From G963665185 sp049723905 (GTDB taxonomy: Bacteria > Desulfobacterota > Desulfovibrionia > Desulfovibrionales > Desulfovibrionaceae), in the NCBI RefSeq assembly GCF_049723905.1, contig NZ_JBJKFD010000001.1, forward strand, positions 3,782,001 through 3,846,000: 64,000 bases of DNA, written 5' to 3'. Every line of letters begins with the position of its first letter. Position 1 is the stretch's first letter. Both the position numbers and the translations under genes were made by a program. The notes beneath the pieces are model-generated. The model saw nothing but the letters and a program-made list of their open reading frames with translations, did no database searches and was not told the origin of the DNA. Shown piece after piece: positions 1 to 7,013 of this stretch.

Positions 1-317
1 GGTTCAAACGGTTTGGGCAGGTAGTCATCGGCACCGAGTTCAAGGCCTGCCACCCGGTCCATGACATCACCACGTGCAGTAAGCATGATGATCGGGACCT
101 GGGAGGTTTGGCGAATTCGGCGGCAGACCTCGAAGCCGTTCATTCCGGGAAGCATGACATCCAGAATGAGCACGTCGGGAGAAAGGGATTTGAAGGCGTT
201 CAGACCTGCTTCGGGCTCTCCTTCGGAATGGACGGTATAGCCGAATCCGCCAAGATACTCTTTCAGGAGTTGCTGGAGATCGGCATCATCTTCGATGACC
301 AAAATGGTATTTGCCAT
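1..317 (-). CDS. OmpR-family response regulator, N-terminal part (partial)
   Basis: The gene runs off the left edge, so only about the first 105 residues of a receiver domain are visible. The start is the ATG ending at 317 (reading MANTILVIEDDADLQQLL). The acidic pocket (EDD), the phospho-acceptor Asp in the DVLILDVMLPGMNG stretch, the conserved Thr/Ser of IIMLTA and the Lys of YLPKPF are all present, so this is an active receiver. The GADDYLPKPF ending is typical of OmpR/PhoB-type regulators, whose DNA-binding domain would lie outside the window. It lies 63 bases downstream of the Spy-like lipoprotein gene on the same strand and is probably co-transcribed with it, which suggests an envelope or metal stress system resembling CpxR/CpxP. 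The cognate kinase is not visible. Confidence 0.9.
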   Translation of the reverse strand, partial: MANTILVIEDDADLQQLLKEYLGGFGYTVHSEGEPEAGLNAFKSLSPDVLILDVMLPGMNGFEVCRRIRQTSQVPIIMLTARGDVMDRVAGLELGADDYLPKPFE

Positions 318-344
318 TCTTTCCTCGCGTGATGTGAGAAGGGA

Positions 345-364
345 GTGTGCCCAACAGGGCACAC
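345..364 (-). promoter_or_regulatory. Perfect hairpin between lipoprotein gene and regulator gene
   Basis: An 8-bp perfect inverted repeat (GTGTGCCC / GGGCACAC) with a 4-base loop lies between the Spy-like gene and the response regulator gene. No long T run follows on the minus strand, so it is more likely an attenuating or mRNA-stabilising stem than a full terminator. Such a stem would let the lipoprotein be made in excess over the regulator; this role is inferred. Confidence 0.5.
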
Positions 365-380
365 GTCGTAATCCAAGGTG

Positions 381-839
381 CTAAAAGCTGCCGTGCCAGC
401 CCTTTCTGCCATGGTCAAGAATCAGTTGGGCCAAAGCTTCTTTTTGCTTCTGCGTCAGCTGTGCATGAAAAAGGACAAAATCATCTTTCTCTTCTTTCAT
501 GATAGTGCTGAAGAGGTGCATGCGTTCCTTCATTAATGCCGCCATACTGTCCATGTCGAGGCGTGGTTTGCGAACTTCATCAGCCATTTTTTCACGCAGC
601 GCTTCCACCTGGGGGCGTTGTTCAACCATCCTGGCTGCTATTTTTTCAACCATTGCCTTGAACTGATCACGCTGCTCGTTCGTCAAATCCAGCCTGTCTT
701 CCGCCTTGTCCGCTACATATTCGATAAAATCAGGGTTGATTTTATTGCCGTCGAAAGGTCCCTTCATTGCGGAAAATTTCGTGCAGGCACCAACCACGGC
801 AACACTAGCCAGTATACCAAGAACCAAAATCCTTTTCAT
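381..839 (-). CDS. Spy/CpxP-like periplasmic stress lipoprotein
   Basis: A 152-residue protein starting at the ATG ending at 839, six bases after a good GGAGGA ribosome site. The N-terminus (MKRILVLGILASVAVVGAC) is a lipoprotein signal with a lipobox Cys. The mature part is highly charged and helical, with two LT-x-x-Q-type segments (DLTNEQRDQFKAM and QLTQKQKEALAQL), the signature of the Spy/CpxP/heavy-metal-sensor family that binds misfolded envelope proteins or metals and damps a kinase-regulator pair. It precedes an OmpR-type regulator gene on the same strand, matching the usual family context. The substrate or metal cannot be read from sequence. Confidence 0.75.
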   Translation of the reverse strand: MKRILVLGILASVAVVGACTKFSAMKGPFDGNKINPDFIEYVADKAEDRLDLTNEQRDQFKAMVEKIAARMVEQRPQVEALREKMADEVRKPRLDMDSMAALMKERMHLFSTIMKEEKDDFVLFHAQLTQKQKEALAQLILDHGRKGWHGSF

Positions 840-920
840 CTGTTCCTCCACGTCGGGGTCTAAAGATGATTTTCGTCTATCGCAAACAAGGGGGCAGGGC
901 TTTTCTCACCTGCAACGAAG

Positions 921-940
921 TGTATCCAAATGTATCTAAC
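921..940. promoter_or_regulatory. Tandem 10-bp direct repeats, candidate OmpR-family operator
   Basis: Two direct TGTATC half-sites spaced exactly 10 bp apart (TGTATCCAAA, TGTATCTAAC) sit in the divergent region between the Spy-like gene and the small-protein operon. Head-to-tail repeats with one-helical-turn spacing are the normal binding-site form for OmpR/PhoB-family regulators, so the regulator at the window edge may act here on one or both sides. Confidence 0.45.
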
Positions 941-1053
941 CCCCTGAAACAACTTGTTACATCTCGTTGCAATTCTGAGATGAACTTGGGGTTGGTTTGG
1001 GTCATGTTGCCGTATCGTCGCTTTGAAAGCGGCTTTCACCAAAGGAGGTCATA

Positions 1054-1263
1054 GTGGGAAAAGAAAACAACAGACCCGCAATGTCGTGCGACACCTGCAA
1101 GCTGCGAAAGAAAGCTGAGCAGGCGCCATCGTCGTTTCTCGGCAGGCTGTGGATATGGCACACCGCTGTGTGCCCCGGGTGGAAAAAATACGTGAAAACG
1201 TTGCGCGCCCATGGAGAGAATCCCCCCGCCGTGGGATCTCGTCGCGGGGTTTGGAAGTCGTAA
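1054..1263 (+). CDS. Small protein with CxxC motif, unknown function
   Basis: A 69-residue ORF with a GTG start eight bases after a strong AAAGGAGG site. It contains MSCDTCKLRK (a CxxC pair) and a distinctive RLWIWHTAVCPGWKKYV segment with a further Cys. It ends in TAATG, the A-T-G being the start of the next gene, so the two are translationally coupled. It is the first gene of a cluster that continues with two membrane proteins and a PAS protein. No family is recognised; a metal- or haem-handling helper is possible because of the cysteines and the CcsA-like neighbour, but that is inference. Confidence 0.6.
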   Translation: MGKENNRPAMSCDTCKLRKKAEQAPSSFLGRLWIWHTAVCPGWKKYVKTLRAHGENPPAVGSRRGVWKS

Positions 1264-1424
1264 TGGGTGTTTTTGTAGCCACGGCTTTTCTGACGGGAAT
1301 CCTTGGAAAGGTCGCACACAGGATGTGGTTGCGTAAAAAAAATGTAGTCACGAACGAGTCCGGGACTTTGGGCGAAGAGAAAAAGCCCGCTGGGCAGCAC
1401 GGACGTTCAGCAAAGAAGAGATAG
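1263..1424 (+). CDS. Very small single-span membrane protein
   Basis: A 53-residue ORF whose ATG overlaps the stop codon of the preceding gene. The first ~15 residues (MGVFVATAFLTGILGK) could form a short membrane segment; the rest is basic and polar (RKK, EEKKPAG, SAKKR). It ends two bases before the start of the CcsA/HemX-like gene, so it belongs to the same transcript. It is supported by the tight packing more than by recognisable homology. Confidence 0.5.
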   Translation: MGVFVATAFLTGILGKVAHRMWLRKKNVVTNESGTLGEEKKPAGQHGRSAKKR

Positions 1425-1426
1425 CC

Positions 1427-1864
1427 ATGCAGGTCCTTTTACCTCTTCATATCATTGTTTGTTCTCTGGGATATTTGTTTTTCGGAGTCACCTTTGTAAC
1501 CGCCTTTATCTATCTGAAGCGGGAAAGGACGATTAAGGCAAAGGCGTGGAGATTGGGCCAGACGTTTCGCCATAGCCTCTATGAGCTGGACCGTTGTCTC
1601 TTCGCCTCCCTGGCTGTTGGTTTTGTCGCCATGGGGCTGGGGCTTTTCATGGGCGTGATTCTTTATGAAGCCAAGTATGGGTTTGTTGATCTGACTTCGC
1701 CCCGCATACTTTTTCCGGCCGTGATTTGGATTTTCTATCTGTTGATTTTGGCTTTCAGACTGCTGACCGGCCTGCGCGGTAAAATTCCTTCGTATATGGC
1801 TGTTTATGGTTTCCATGCAGTGGCCATGTCTTTTGTCCTGGAGCTTTATCTGGCGGCAGCCTGA
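1427..1864 (+). CDS. CcsA/HemX-like integral membrane protein
   Basis: A 145-residue protein with about four hydrophobic segments. The pattern (HIIVCSLGYLFFGVTF, then a basic loop with FIYLKRERTIKAK, a SLYELDRC segment, a glycine-rich span and a C-terminal IPSYMAVYGFHAVAMSF) resembles the membrane core of HemX/CcsA-type cytochrome c assembly proteins, including the conserved Leu-Asp before the third span and a His in the last span. It is about half the usual length and lacks the WWD tryptophan-rich motif, so it is not a complete CcsA. A haem- or quinone-associated membrane role fits; the exact function is unknown. Confidence 0.55.
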   Translation: MQVLLPLHIIVCSLGYLFFGVTFVTAFIYLKRERTIKAKAWRLGQTFRHSLYELDRCLFASLAVGFVAMGLGLFMGVILYEAKYGFVDLTSPRILFPAVIWIFYLLILAFRLLTGLRGKIPSYMAVYGFHAVAMSFVLELYLAAA

Positions 1865-1954
1865 AATGGCATTGGCCCTTGAATGCCCGCCATTGCGCAC
1901 ACCATGGCAATGAAAATTTTCCGTAACTCCAACAACATGCAAAGGAGCAAAAAA

Positions 1955-2317
1955 ATGAAATCAGTAGAGCAATCCGTTCTTGAAGCCTTTGATACAATGT
2001 GGGGATTGTACCCCGAACCCGTGATGCTTGTTCATGCCAACCGTGATGTTCTGGCGGTGAACCAGAAGGCAAAGGATTCGGGTATCTCCGAGGGCATCAA
2101 ATGCTTTTCCTTGTACCCGCGCGACCGAGTCTGCCCCGGCTGTCTGGCCAATAAAATGCTCAAGTCCGGCGAAGCCCAACGCAAAGTTGCCGTGAGTCCC
2201 CAGAACGGCGGGTGTGTGGACGGTTACTGGATTCCAGTCAAAGGCTTGGATGATGTGTATGTCCACTTCGGCAACGACATCACGGATTACGCCAAGCCGG
2301 AACTGCTGGCTGGGTAA
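1955..2317 (+). CDS. Stand-alone PAS-like domain protein
   Basis: A 120-residue protein, start chosen at the ATG after AAAGGAGC. It is essentially one PAS-like fold: an N-terminal helix, then PEPVMLVHANRDVLAVNQKA (typical PAS beta strands), and a C-terminal VYVHFGNDITDYAKP matching the PAS-associated 'DITE' ending. Three cysteines occur in KCFSLYPRDRVCPGCLANK; CxxC plus an upstream Cys could bind metal or sense redox state. There is no output domain, so it would signal through a partner. It ends about 270 bases before the selenocysteine peroxiredoxin gene, and a shared redox theme is plausible but unproven. Confidence 0.65.
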   Translation: MKSVEQSVLEAFDTMWGLYPEPVMLVHANRDVLAVNQKAKDSGISEGIKCFSLYPRDRVCPGCLANKMLKSGEAQRKVAVSPQNGGCVDGYWIPVKGLDDVYVHFGNDITDYAKPELLAG

Positions 2318-2583
2318 CGTACCGCAAGACCATCATAAACTTCACTCGGCCCCGGGTTCGAACTGAAAAGCCGAAACGCATGGACGCATTTCTCTTTGCA
2401 GAACGACTGGTGTCGCTCCCCTGGCTTGATCTGCATCGTAAGGCGGCATTTCAACGTAGGCGGGGCCGAGTGATCCCCAAAGGCCATCTCAAGCTTCGGG
2501 ACGTGCAGGTTCCTTTTCCTGTGAAACAGGAACGCGCCTGCAATGGTACAATGTGTGAGCACCAGGCAATAAGGAGCAGAATC

Positions 2584-3042
2584 ATGCGTGTACGGGCGAA
2601 CGAAATCGCGCCGGATTTCAATCTGGCGGATATTCATGGGCAATTCGTCTCTCTTTCGCAATTCCGAGGCAAAAGAAACGTCCTGCTCGTTTTCAACCGG
2701 AGTTTTGTTTGACCTTTCTGCCGCAGGCACATGGCGCAGTTGCGTGATGAAGCGAACAAGCTGGCGGAAAAGAACATCGAAGTTTTGGTCATCGGCCCGG
2801 AAAAACAAGCAGCTTTCAGGAAATACTGGGAAAAGGAATCCATTCCTTTTATCGGTTTGCCCGATCCCGAAAATACGGTCTCCAAAAGCTACGGCCAAGA
2901 AGTCAAACTCCTCAAGTTCGGTCGGATGCCAGCCCAGATGCTCATTGATACCAAAGGCATCATCCGCGCTGTGCATTATGCCAGCTCCATGGCCGACATC
3001 CCGGACACCATGGAATTCATCAAGGCGCTTGGAAATGAATAA
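2584..3042 (+). CDS. Peroxiredoxin/redoxin-family protein with in-frame TGA, probable selenoprotein
   Basis: Reading from the ATG at 2584 (seven bases after AAGGAGC) gives 42 residues, a TGA at 2710-2712, then the same frame continues unbroken to 3042. The two halves together make a normal 152-residue AhpC/TSA-type redoxin: DFNLADIHGQFVSLSQFRGK, then NRSFV-U-PFCRRHMAQL, then an alpha/beta fold with VLVIGPEK and DTKGIIR. The TGA falls exactly where the family has its peroxidatic Cys in the CPFC motif, and the second Cys of that motif is intact. Selenocysteine (residue 43) is therefore far more likely than a nonsense mutation. A short stem-loop begins six bases after the TGA. The expected role is thiol-dependent peroxide reduction in the cytoplasm. 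Confidence 0.85.
2718..2739 (+). promoter_or_regulatory. Candidate bacterial SECIS stem-loop
   Basis: Right after the in-frame TGA, CTGCC (2718-2722) can pair with GG..CAG (2733-2739, two-base bulge), closing a 10-base loop that begins with G. Bacterial SECIS elements are short hairpins just downstream of the UGA with a guanine early in the apical loop, so position and loop fit. The stem is short and imperfect, so support comes mainly from location. Confidence 0.5.
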
Positions 3043-3122
3043 AGGGGACTGACTGTAAATAGGGCGGTGCACGCGTACTTTCGTACCATCCTGCCTCAGC
3101 TTGCCCTTGGGCTGGCTGTCAG

Positions 3123-4004
3123 TCAGGCGTTGTCTCCCTGCCCGTGCGTGCTGGCATATGCAGCTTCCCACCCCACAATGGCCTTTTTGCGAGGAGATCC
3201 CCATCGATACTGGTGGATCTTGCCGGTTTTGGAAATGACTCTGTGACAGGGGATCAGAAAGGCAACCGGGTTGATGGCAATGGCGTTGGCAACGGCGCGG
3301 GATGCTGTTGGGCGGCCCATATATTCGGCAATATCCTGGTACGTTGCCATACTCCCAAGAGGAATCTGCAATAAGGCCTTCCAGACATGGATCTGGAAAT
3401 TCGTCCCTTTGACCAACAAGTTGAAAGGGCGGGCTTGCCGTGCCCCTGCCAGGGGGAACAGCTGGCTGGCGAGAGGTGCCACTGCCTGGGGATTTTCTTT
3501 GAAGAGTGCTCCCGGCCATGTTTCCATAAGCCGGTCGAGAGCGTCCTGCCTGCCATCTTGAACAAAGCCCAGGTGACATATCCCTCGTTTGGTGAACGCC
3601 AGCAGACATTCCCCAAACGGAGAGTCGCAAAATCCATACTCAATTGGAAGCCCGGCACCATGTTTTTTGAACTCCCCAGGAGTCATGGCTTCGAATGTCA
3701 CAAACAAATCATGCAACCGGCCTGGGCCGGAAAGGCCCGATTCCAGAGATGTTGCCAACAGACTTTTGGCCTCGGCCAGTTTTTTCTTGGTGTGGTCCAG
3801 CGTGAGAAACTGCAAAAACTGAATGGGCCCGATTCCAGCCCAGCGTTTGAAAAGACGGTTGAAGTGGAATTTACTGAGCTGGACACTCTCTGCGATGTCA
3901 TCGAGAGATGGCCTGGATTTGAAGTTTGCATCAATGAAGTTGATGGCTTGTTCAATCTTGGCGTAGTCGTTGGATTGTTGTGAATGTCTCTTGTTGGCAG
4001 CCAT
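3123..4004 (-). CDS. AraC-type regulator fused to O6-methylguanine-DNA methyltransferase (Ada-like)
   Basis: A 293-residue protein; the ATG ending at 4004 is chosen because GGAGG lies six bases upstream. Residues about 15-110 form an AraC-type helix-turn-helix (SLDDIAESVQLSKFHFNRLFKRW). The C-terminal half is an MGMT domain with the active-site motif IPCHRVI and a following YRWG element; alkyl groups from O6-alkylguanine are transferred irreversibly to that Cys. The order HTH-MGMT without the N-terminal four-Cys Ada metal domain means it cannot sense methylphosphotriesters like E. coli Ada; it is the shorter variant common in anaerobes. It converges on the selenoprotein gene. Its own regulon is not visible. 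Confidence 0.88.
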   Translation of the reverse strand: MAANKRHSQQSNDYAKIEQAINFIDANFKSRPSLDDIAESVQLSKFHFNRLFKRWAGIGPIQFLQFLTLDHTKKKLAEAKSLLATSLESGLSGPGRLHDLFVTFEAMTPGEFKKHGAGLPIEYGFCDSPFGECLLAFTKRGICHLGFVQDGRQDALDRLMETWPGALFKENPQAVAPLASQLFPLAGARQARPFNLLVKGTNFQIHVWKALLQIPLGSMATYQDIAEYMGRPTASRAVANAIAINPVAFLIPCHRVISKTGKIHQYRWGSPRKKAIVGWEAAYASTHGQGDNA

Positions 4005-4327
4005 TTTTGCCTCCTCCATGAGAGATAACCAACCCAATCCCAGCTGACCACCCGAATATTGCTATGAAGGGGAGCAATATCAGGTTGGTTTTATTTCGTG
4101 GGCCAACGATACTCCACGACACTGCCACTGCGATAAGGAAGAGCAGGCAGGGGGCAAAACCACATCAAGACCGAAACAGGAACGGCAGAACGCCAAACCA
4201 TGTATTTGGGGAGACTGCCAACCCCGGGACAAAAAAAGGCGACCGAAGGGGCCGCCTGCAGTGCACCTCGTCAAGAGCGGCGAGTTTCAGGTGAATACTA
4301 TATCTGTACACTCTTTCTGTTTGCAGA
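4005..4327. other. Non-coding stretch between Ada-like gene and methyltransferase stump
   Basis: I see no credible gene here. It contains the presumed promoter of the Ada-like gene on its left side and, at 4231-4256, a terminator-like hairpin facing the minus strand. The short ORFs present have no recognisable features. Confidence 0.5.
4231..4256 (-). terminator. Rho-independent terminator (minus strand)
   Basis: A GC-rich 7-bp stem (GGCGACC / GGCCGCC, one G-U wobble in the minus-strand RNA) followed by seven T residues on the minus strand. It sits just past the end of the methyltransferase stump and would have ended that gene's transcript. Confidence 0.7.
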
Positions 4328-4618
4328 TTATTTATTATACACCGTGGCCTTTAGGCTGAACGACATGGGATACTTGTCCACGTTGTATTGATAGCGATAG
4401 AGCCCCTTGTCCTCGACATGCTCCATTTCTCCGGAATCATAAAAATTTTCCGTGAATTCATTCAAGTGTTTAATATGCAGCCCGGCCGATGTTAAAGCAT
4501 TTATAATGTCAGACATGGTATGCATCCAAAAATACGACGTTACCCCATGTTTACATTCGGATGCATACCCGCCAATGCAATCATCCACATCAGGCTCCTT
4601 CCCGAAATATGGATTTGT
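4328..4618 (-). pseudogene. C-terminal stump of a class I SAM-dependent methyltransferase
   Basis: About 95 codons that match the C-terminal part of small SAM methyltransferases: a NPYFGKEPD segment, a SYFWMHTMSDIINAL helix with the usual Trp/His, a GLHIKHLNEF segment and the terminal PMSFSLKAT ending typical of these enzymes. The Rossmann core with the SAM-binding glycine motif is absent, and an in-frame stop lies immediately upstream of TNPYF. It is a 5'-truncated remnant lying next to a tRNA-derived fragment, consistent with an integration or deletion scar. A free-standing start within it is possible but the product could not bind SAM. Confidence 0.7.
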
Positions 4619-4705
4619 TCAAAAGTATGATTCCTTTCCCCGCTATTGTCCTTCCCAGCGCCTTACCAAGGCTCACATCCGTTTCACCGGCAGGTTCACC
4701 AAAGA

Positions 4706-4740
4706 AAAGGCCCGGTTGGTAACATGCCGACCGGGCCTTT
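4706..4740 (-). terminator. Terminator of the former tRNA gene
   Basis: An 11-bp perfect inverted repeat (AAAGGCCCGGT / ACCGGGCCTTT) with a T-rich tail on the minus strand. It lies 13 bases beyond the CCA end of the tRNA-like fragment at 4753, as a native tRNA terminator would. Confidence 0.75.
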
Positions 4741-4752
4741 CGGAAAATAGAG

Positions 4753-4798
4753 TGGCGGGGCTGGGGGAATTGAACTCCCGGCCTCCTGAAAGCCATTT
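4753..4798 (-). tRNA. tRNA 3'-half fragment (truncated, possible attachment-site scar)
   Basis: On the minus strand this reads as the 3' half of a tRNA or tmRNA: an anticodon-arm-like segment, GGGAG-TTCAATT-CCCCC as T arm, then AGCCCCG and an encoded CCA. The 5' half (D arm and 5' acceptor strand) is missing; in its place is the 3' end of the hydrolase gene, whose stop codon overlaps the boundary. It shares about three quarters of positions with the 3' half of the intact tRNA-Ala 1.2 kb upstream in the same orientation, but the acceptor sequence differs, so it may derive from another tRNA. It is not a functional tRNA. Confidence 0.6.
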
Positions 4799-5831
4799 AA
4801 TGTCCCAGGGAGGCGTTCAGGAAGGCGCAGATTTCCTTGTTCATCTCTTTATGAAATTCTGCGCGATCAAAACCCTTTGGATCGTGTGCCGGAGCACCGA
4901 CGATTTTTTTCCTCTCTTCAGGAAACGGCGAAAGGAACGAGTAGTGCCCTGCATTTTTCACCTCGATATATCGGGGCGGTACTGGCAGTTTTTGTCTGAT
5001 GGACTCGGCATGGTAGGGGAAGCGAAGAATCTCATCCTTCTCGGCGCGAAATATCAAAACAGGGACCGTGACCATGGACAGCGATTTGGCATCACGAAAC
5101 AATATGCCAACAGGAGCCATCAAGACCGCCGCCTTGATCCTTGAATCACGAAATACCCCTAAAGGATCATCACTCTCTGCCTGGTCATTCGAGGACATGC
5201 GCGACAATCTTGTGCGGGTGCTTTTTGCTTCTCCGCAAAAAACAGGATCGTCGCTTTGCTTGTCGCAATACGCATCAAGGCCCGCCATATCAGCCATTCC
5301 CCCAACCAGCGCCAACGCCGTATAGCCTCCGGCGGAGTGCCCGATGACGCCGATTTTCGTGTCATCAACAGCGTCCTTGTATGCGGCGTCTTTCAAAATC
5401 CAATCCAGCACAGCCGAAACATGACGGGGACGATTGACCCAATTGCTTCTCGTCCCTCCCGCAGAGTTATCCATAAAATTATTCTTCGGGTGCAGGAGCG
5501 AGATGACCATATACCCTCTTTCTGCCAGGTAGAGGGCCGTGTCGCGGTGGCCCAGATGGCTCCCCTGATTGCCGTGCGAAATAACAACCAACGGATGCTT
5601 TCCCGCTGTTATGGCCGCATCCTCGGCCACTTCCAATGTATATGGTCCAAGGACCTTCCGGTGCGTTGCAGCCGAAGTGGGATACCAGAGAATCCCCTTC
5701 ATCTCACTTTTGGTCGGAGTGTATCCAACTGAAAAGATGTGGATACCCACATGGGAAAGCGCGTCACTCCCCAACGCCTTTGCAGGAAACAGAGGCAGCA
5801 ACAACAGGGCTGCCAGAACCAATATACGCAT
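4797..5831 (-). CDS. Secreted alpha/beta hydrolase (dienelactone hydrolase / PAF-acetylhydrolase-like)
   Basis: A 344-residue protein; the ATG ending at 5831 is preferred because GGAG lies six bases upstream. It starts with a Sec signal peptide (MRILVLAALLLLPLFPAKALG). The fold shows an HGNQGS oxyanion segment, the nucleophile elbow GHSAGG, an acid in the FRAEKDEI region and the catalytic His in NAGHYSF. The pattern FSVGYTPTKSEMKGILWYP at the N-terminus is typical of the predicted-dienelactone-hydrolase/PAF-acetylhydrolase group. It should act on an ester in the periplasm; the substrate is unknown. It lies between the intact tRNA-Ala gene and the tRNA fragment and its stop codon abuts the latter, so it may have been brought in or joined there by recombination. 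Confidence 0.85.
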   Translation of the reverse strand: MRILVLAALLLLPLFPAKALGSDALSHVGIHIFSVGYTPTKSEMKGILWYPTSAATHRKVLGPYTLEVAEDAAITAGKHPLVVISHGNQGSHLGHRDTALYLAERGYMVISLLHPKNNFMDNSAGGTRSNWVNRPRHVSAVLDWILKDAAYKDAVDDTKIGVIGHSAGGYTALALVGGMADMAGLDAYCDKQSDDPVFCGEAKSTRTRLSRMSSNDQAESDDPLGVFRDSRIKAAVLMAPVGILFRDAKSLSMVTVPVLIFRAEKDEILRFPYHAESIRQKLPVPPRYIEVKNAGHYSFLSPFPEERKKIVGAPAHDPKGFDRAEFHKEMNKEICAFLNASLGH

Positions 5832-5933
5832 GACCATCTCCTTTCCGGGGAGCAGGCGGGCACTCCCGTGACACAAAAGCCTGCCGCCATTCGTCTCATG
5901 TCATATAGTATCTTGGGGGATATTCCACGAAAA

Positions 5934-5962
5934 AAGGCTTGGAAGATGTTCTTCCAAGCCTT
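5934..5962 (-). terminator. Terminator of tRNA-Ala
   Basis: A 13-bp perfect stem (AAGGCTTGGAAGA / TCTTCCAAGCCTT) with a 3-base loop and a T run on the minus strand, 12 bases downstream of the tRNA-Ala CCA end. Confidence 0.85.
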
Positions 5963-5974
5963 GATTTTCTTTGG

Positions 5975-6050
<76 letters not shown>

Positions 6051-6239
6051 ACGCCGTTGGAGAAGTGCTTTTGCCCCAAACCAGTGTGCTTGTCAACAAT
6101 GTTTTTTAAAAAAATATTTTTTTCTTTCACCGGCAGGCCAGACAGGCCGGGAATTGCCCGTAATTATGTAATTATTGGAAAAGGGCGGCTTGGCATCTTT
6201 TTTTCAGAAGATGGGGGGATTGGACACCTCAGGATATAC

Positions 6240-6268
6240 TTGAATTGCCTGCCGCTTTCGACTACATG
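6240..6268 (+). promoter_or_regulatory. Sigma-70-type promoter of tRNA-Ser
   Basis: TTGAAT (6240-6245), a 17-bp spacer and TACATG (6263-6268) place a start point about 10 bases ahead of the tRNA-Ser 5' end. Confidence 0.5.
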
Positions 6269-6283
6269 AAAAATCCATCCTGC

Positions 6284-6373
6284 GGAGAGGTGGCAGAGTC
6301 CGGTTTAATGCGGCGGTCTTGAAAACCGTTGATGGGAAACCATCCGGGGGTTCGAATCCCTCCCTCTCCGCCA
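6284..6373 (+). tRNA. tRNA-Ser (anticodon TGA)
   Basis: A complete 90-nt class II tRNA: acceptor GGAGAGG paired with CCTCTCC, anticodon loop CTTGAAA (anticodon TGA, reading UCA/UCG), a long variable arm and T arm GGTTCGAATCC, with encoded CCA. No clear terminator follows; the flanking 100 bases contain C-rich repeats (TGTCCCCACTCTGTCCCC) resembling sequences often found beside integrated elements. Confidence 0.95.
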
Positions 6374-6494
6374 ATAAAATCAATACATTACATTCTGTTT
6401 TAGCCTTTTTGTCTCCACTTTTCCTTTTGTCAAAATCCTCGCCTGTCCCCACTCTGTCCCCATTTTTTTGATGAAGTCGTATGAACCCAGGTGT

Positions 6495-6860
6495 TCACTT
6501 CTTCTCATTGTGTCGTCTGTGGGGCTTTCGTATTAAAGTTTTGTCTCGGATTGCCGGGGTAATGGACTGGTCCAGAGAAAGGGAGGGCGAAAAGGTCCCG
6601 ACTGTTTCCCGTGCTTCATGGTATCCTGACTTTTCCAGAAAGCCGTCATCATTATAGATAGAAAGATGCTTTAGGTGCATTCTTTCCAGTCTGTGATTGG
6701 CAAAGAATCTTTTTTCTCGGATGGCGCCCTTGGCCAGATCGTGAATGCACCAGATATTGAGAGCAGGGGATTCATTTTTACCATTGGCTCCATGACGGAA
6801 CATACGTCGATTGCATTCCTCCAGAATGTACCGGAGATATTTTGCAAAATGTGTTTCCAA
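6495..6860 (-). CDS. Doubtful hypothetical ORF between tRNA-Ser and CRISPR array 1
   Basis: A 121-codon ORF without a good start (TTG) or ribosome site and no recognisable domain; the composition is basic with many His and Arg. It ends about 120 bases past tRNA-Ser. It may be a decayed fragment of a mobile element inserted at the tRNA gene. Listed because the 640-base stretch between tRNA-Ser and the array contains nothing else gene-like. Confidence 0.2.
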   Translation of the reverse strand: METHFAKYLRYILEECNRRMFRHGANGKNESPALNIWCIHDLAKGAIREKRFFANHRLERMHLKHLSIYNDDGFLEKSGYHEARETVGTFSPSLSLDQSITPAIRDKTLIRKPHRRHNEKK

Positions 6861-6864
6861 TGAA

Positions 6865-6903
6865 AACTCCCTCTTTTGATTTGTGAATATATGTGAGGGA
6901 GTT
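6865..6903 (-). terminator. Hairpin downstream of CRISPR array 1
   Basis: AACTCCCTC and GAGGGAGTT (9-bp perfect stem, 21-base loop) followed by TTTT on the minus strand, about 110 bases after the leader-distal end of array 1. It would end the pre-crRNA transcript. Confidence 0.6.
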
Positions 6904-7013
6904 TCCCGACAAATGGGTTGGCAGGAAGGTGTGTTGGGAAAAATCGCTGAGAATTTTGATTTACGGACAGTTTTTGTGAATTGGATGACCTTCGAGCATA
7001 TGAGATAATTAGC

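Noticed and set aside
2731..3042. Separate 103-codon redoxin starting at the internal ATG
   Set aside because: It would lack the N-terminal strands and the active-site Cys; continuity of the frame across the TGA makes a single selenoprotein gene the better reading.
4064..4294. Plus-strand 76-codon ORF upstream of the methyltransferase stump
   Set aside because: No ribosome site, no family features, and it runs through a clear terminator hairpin.
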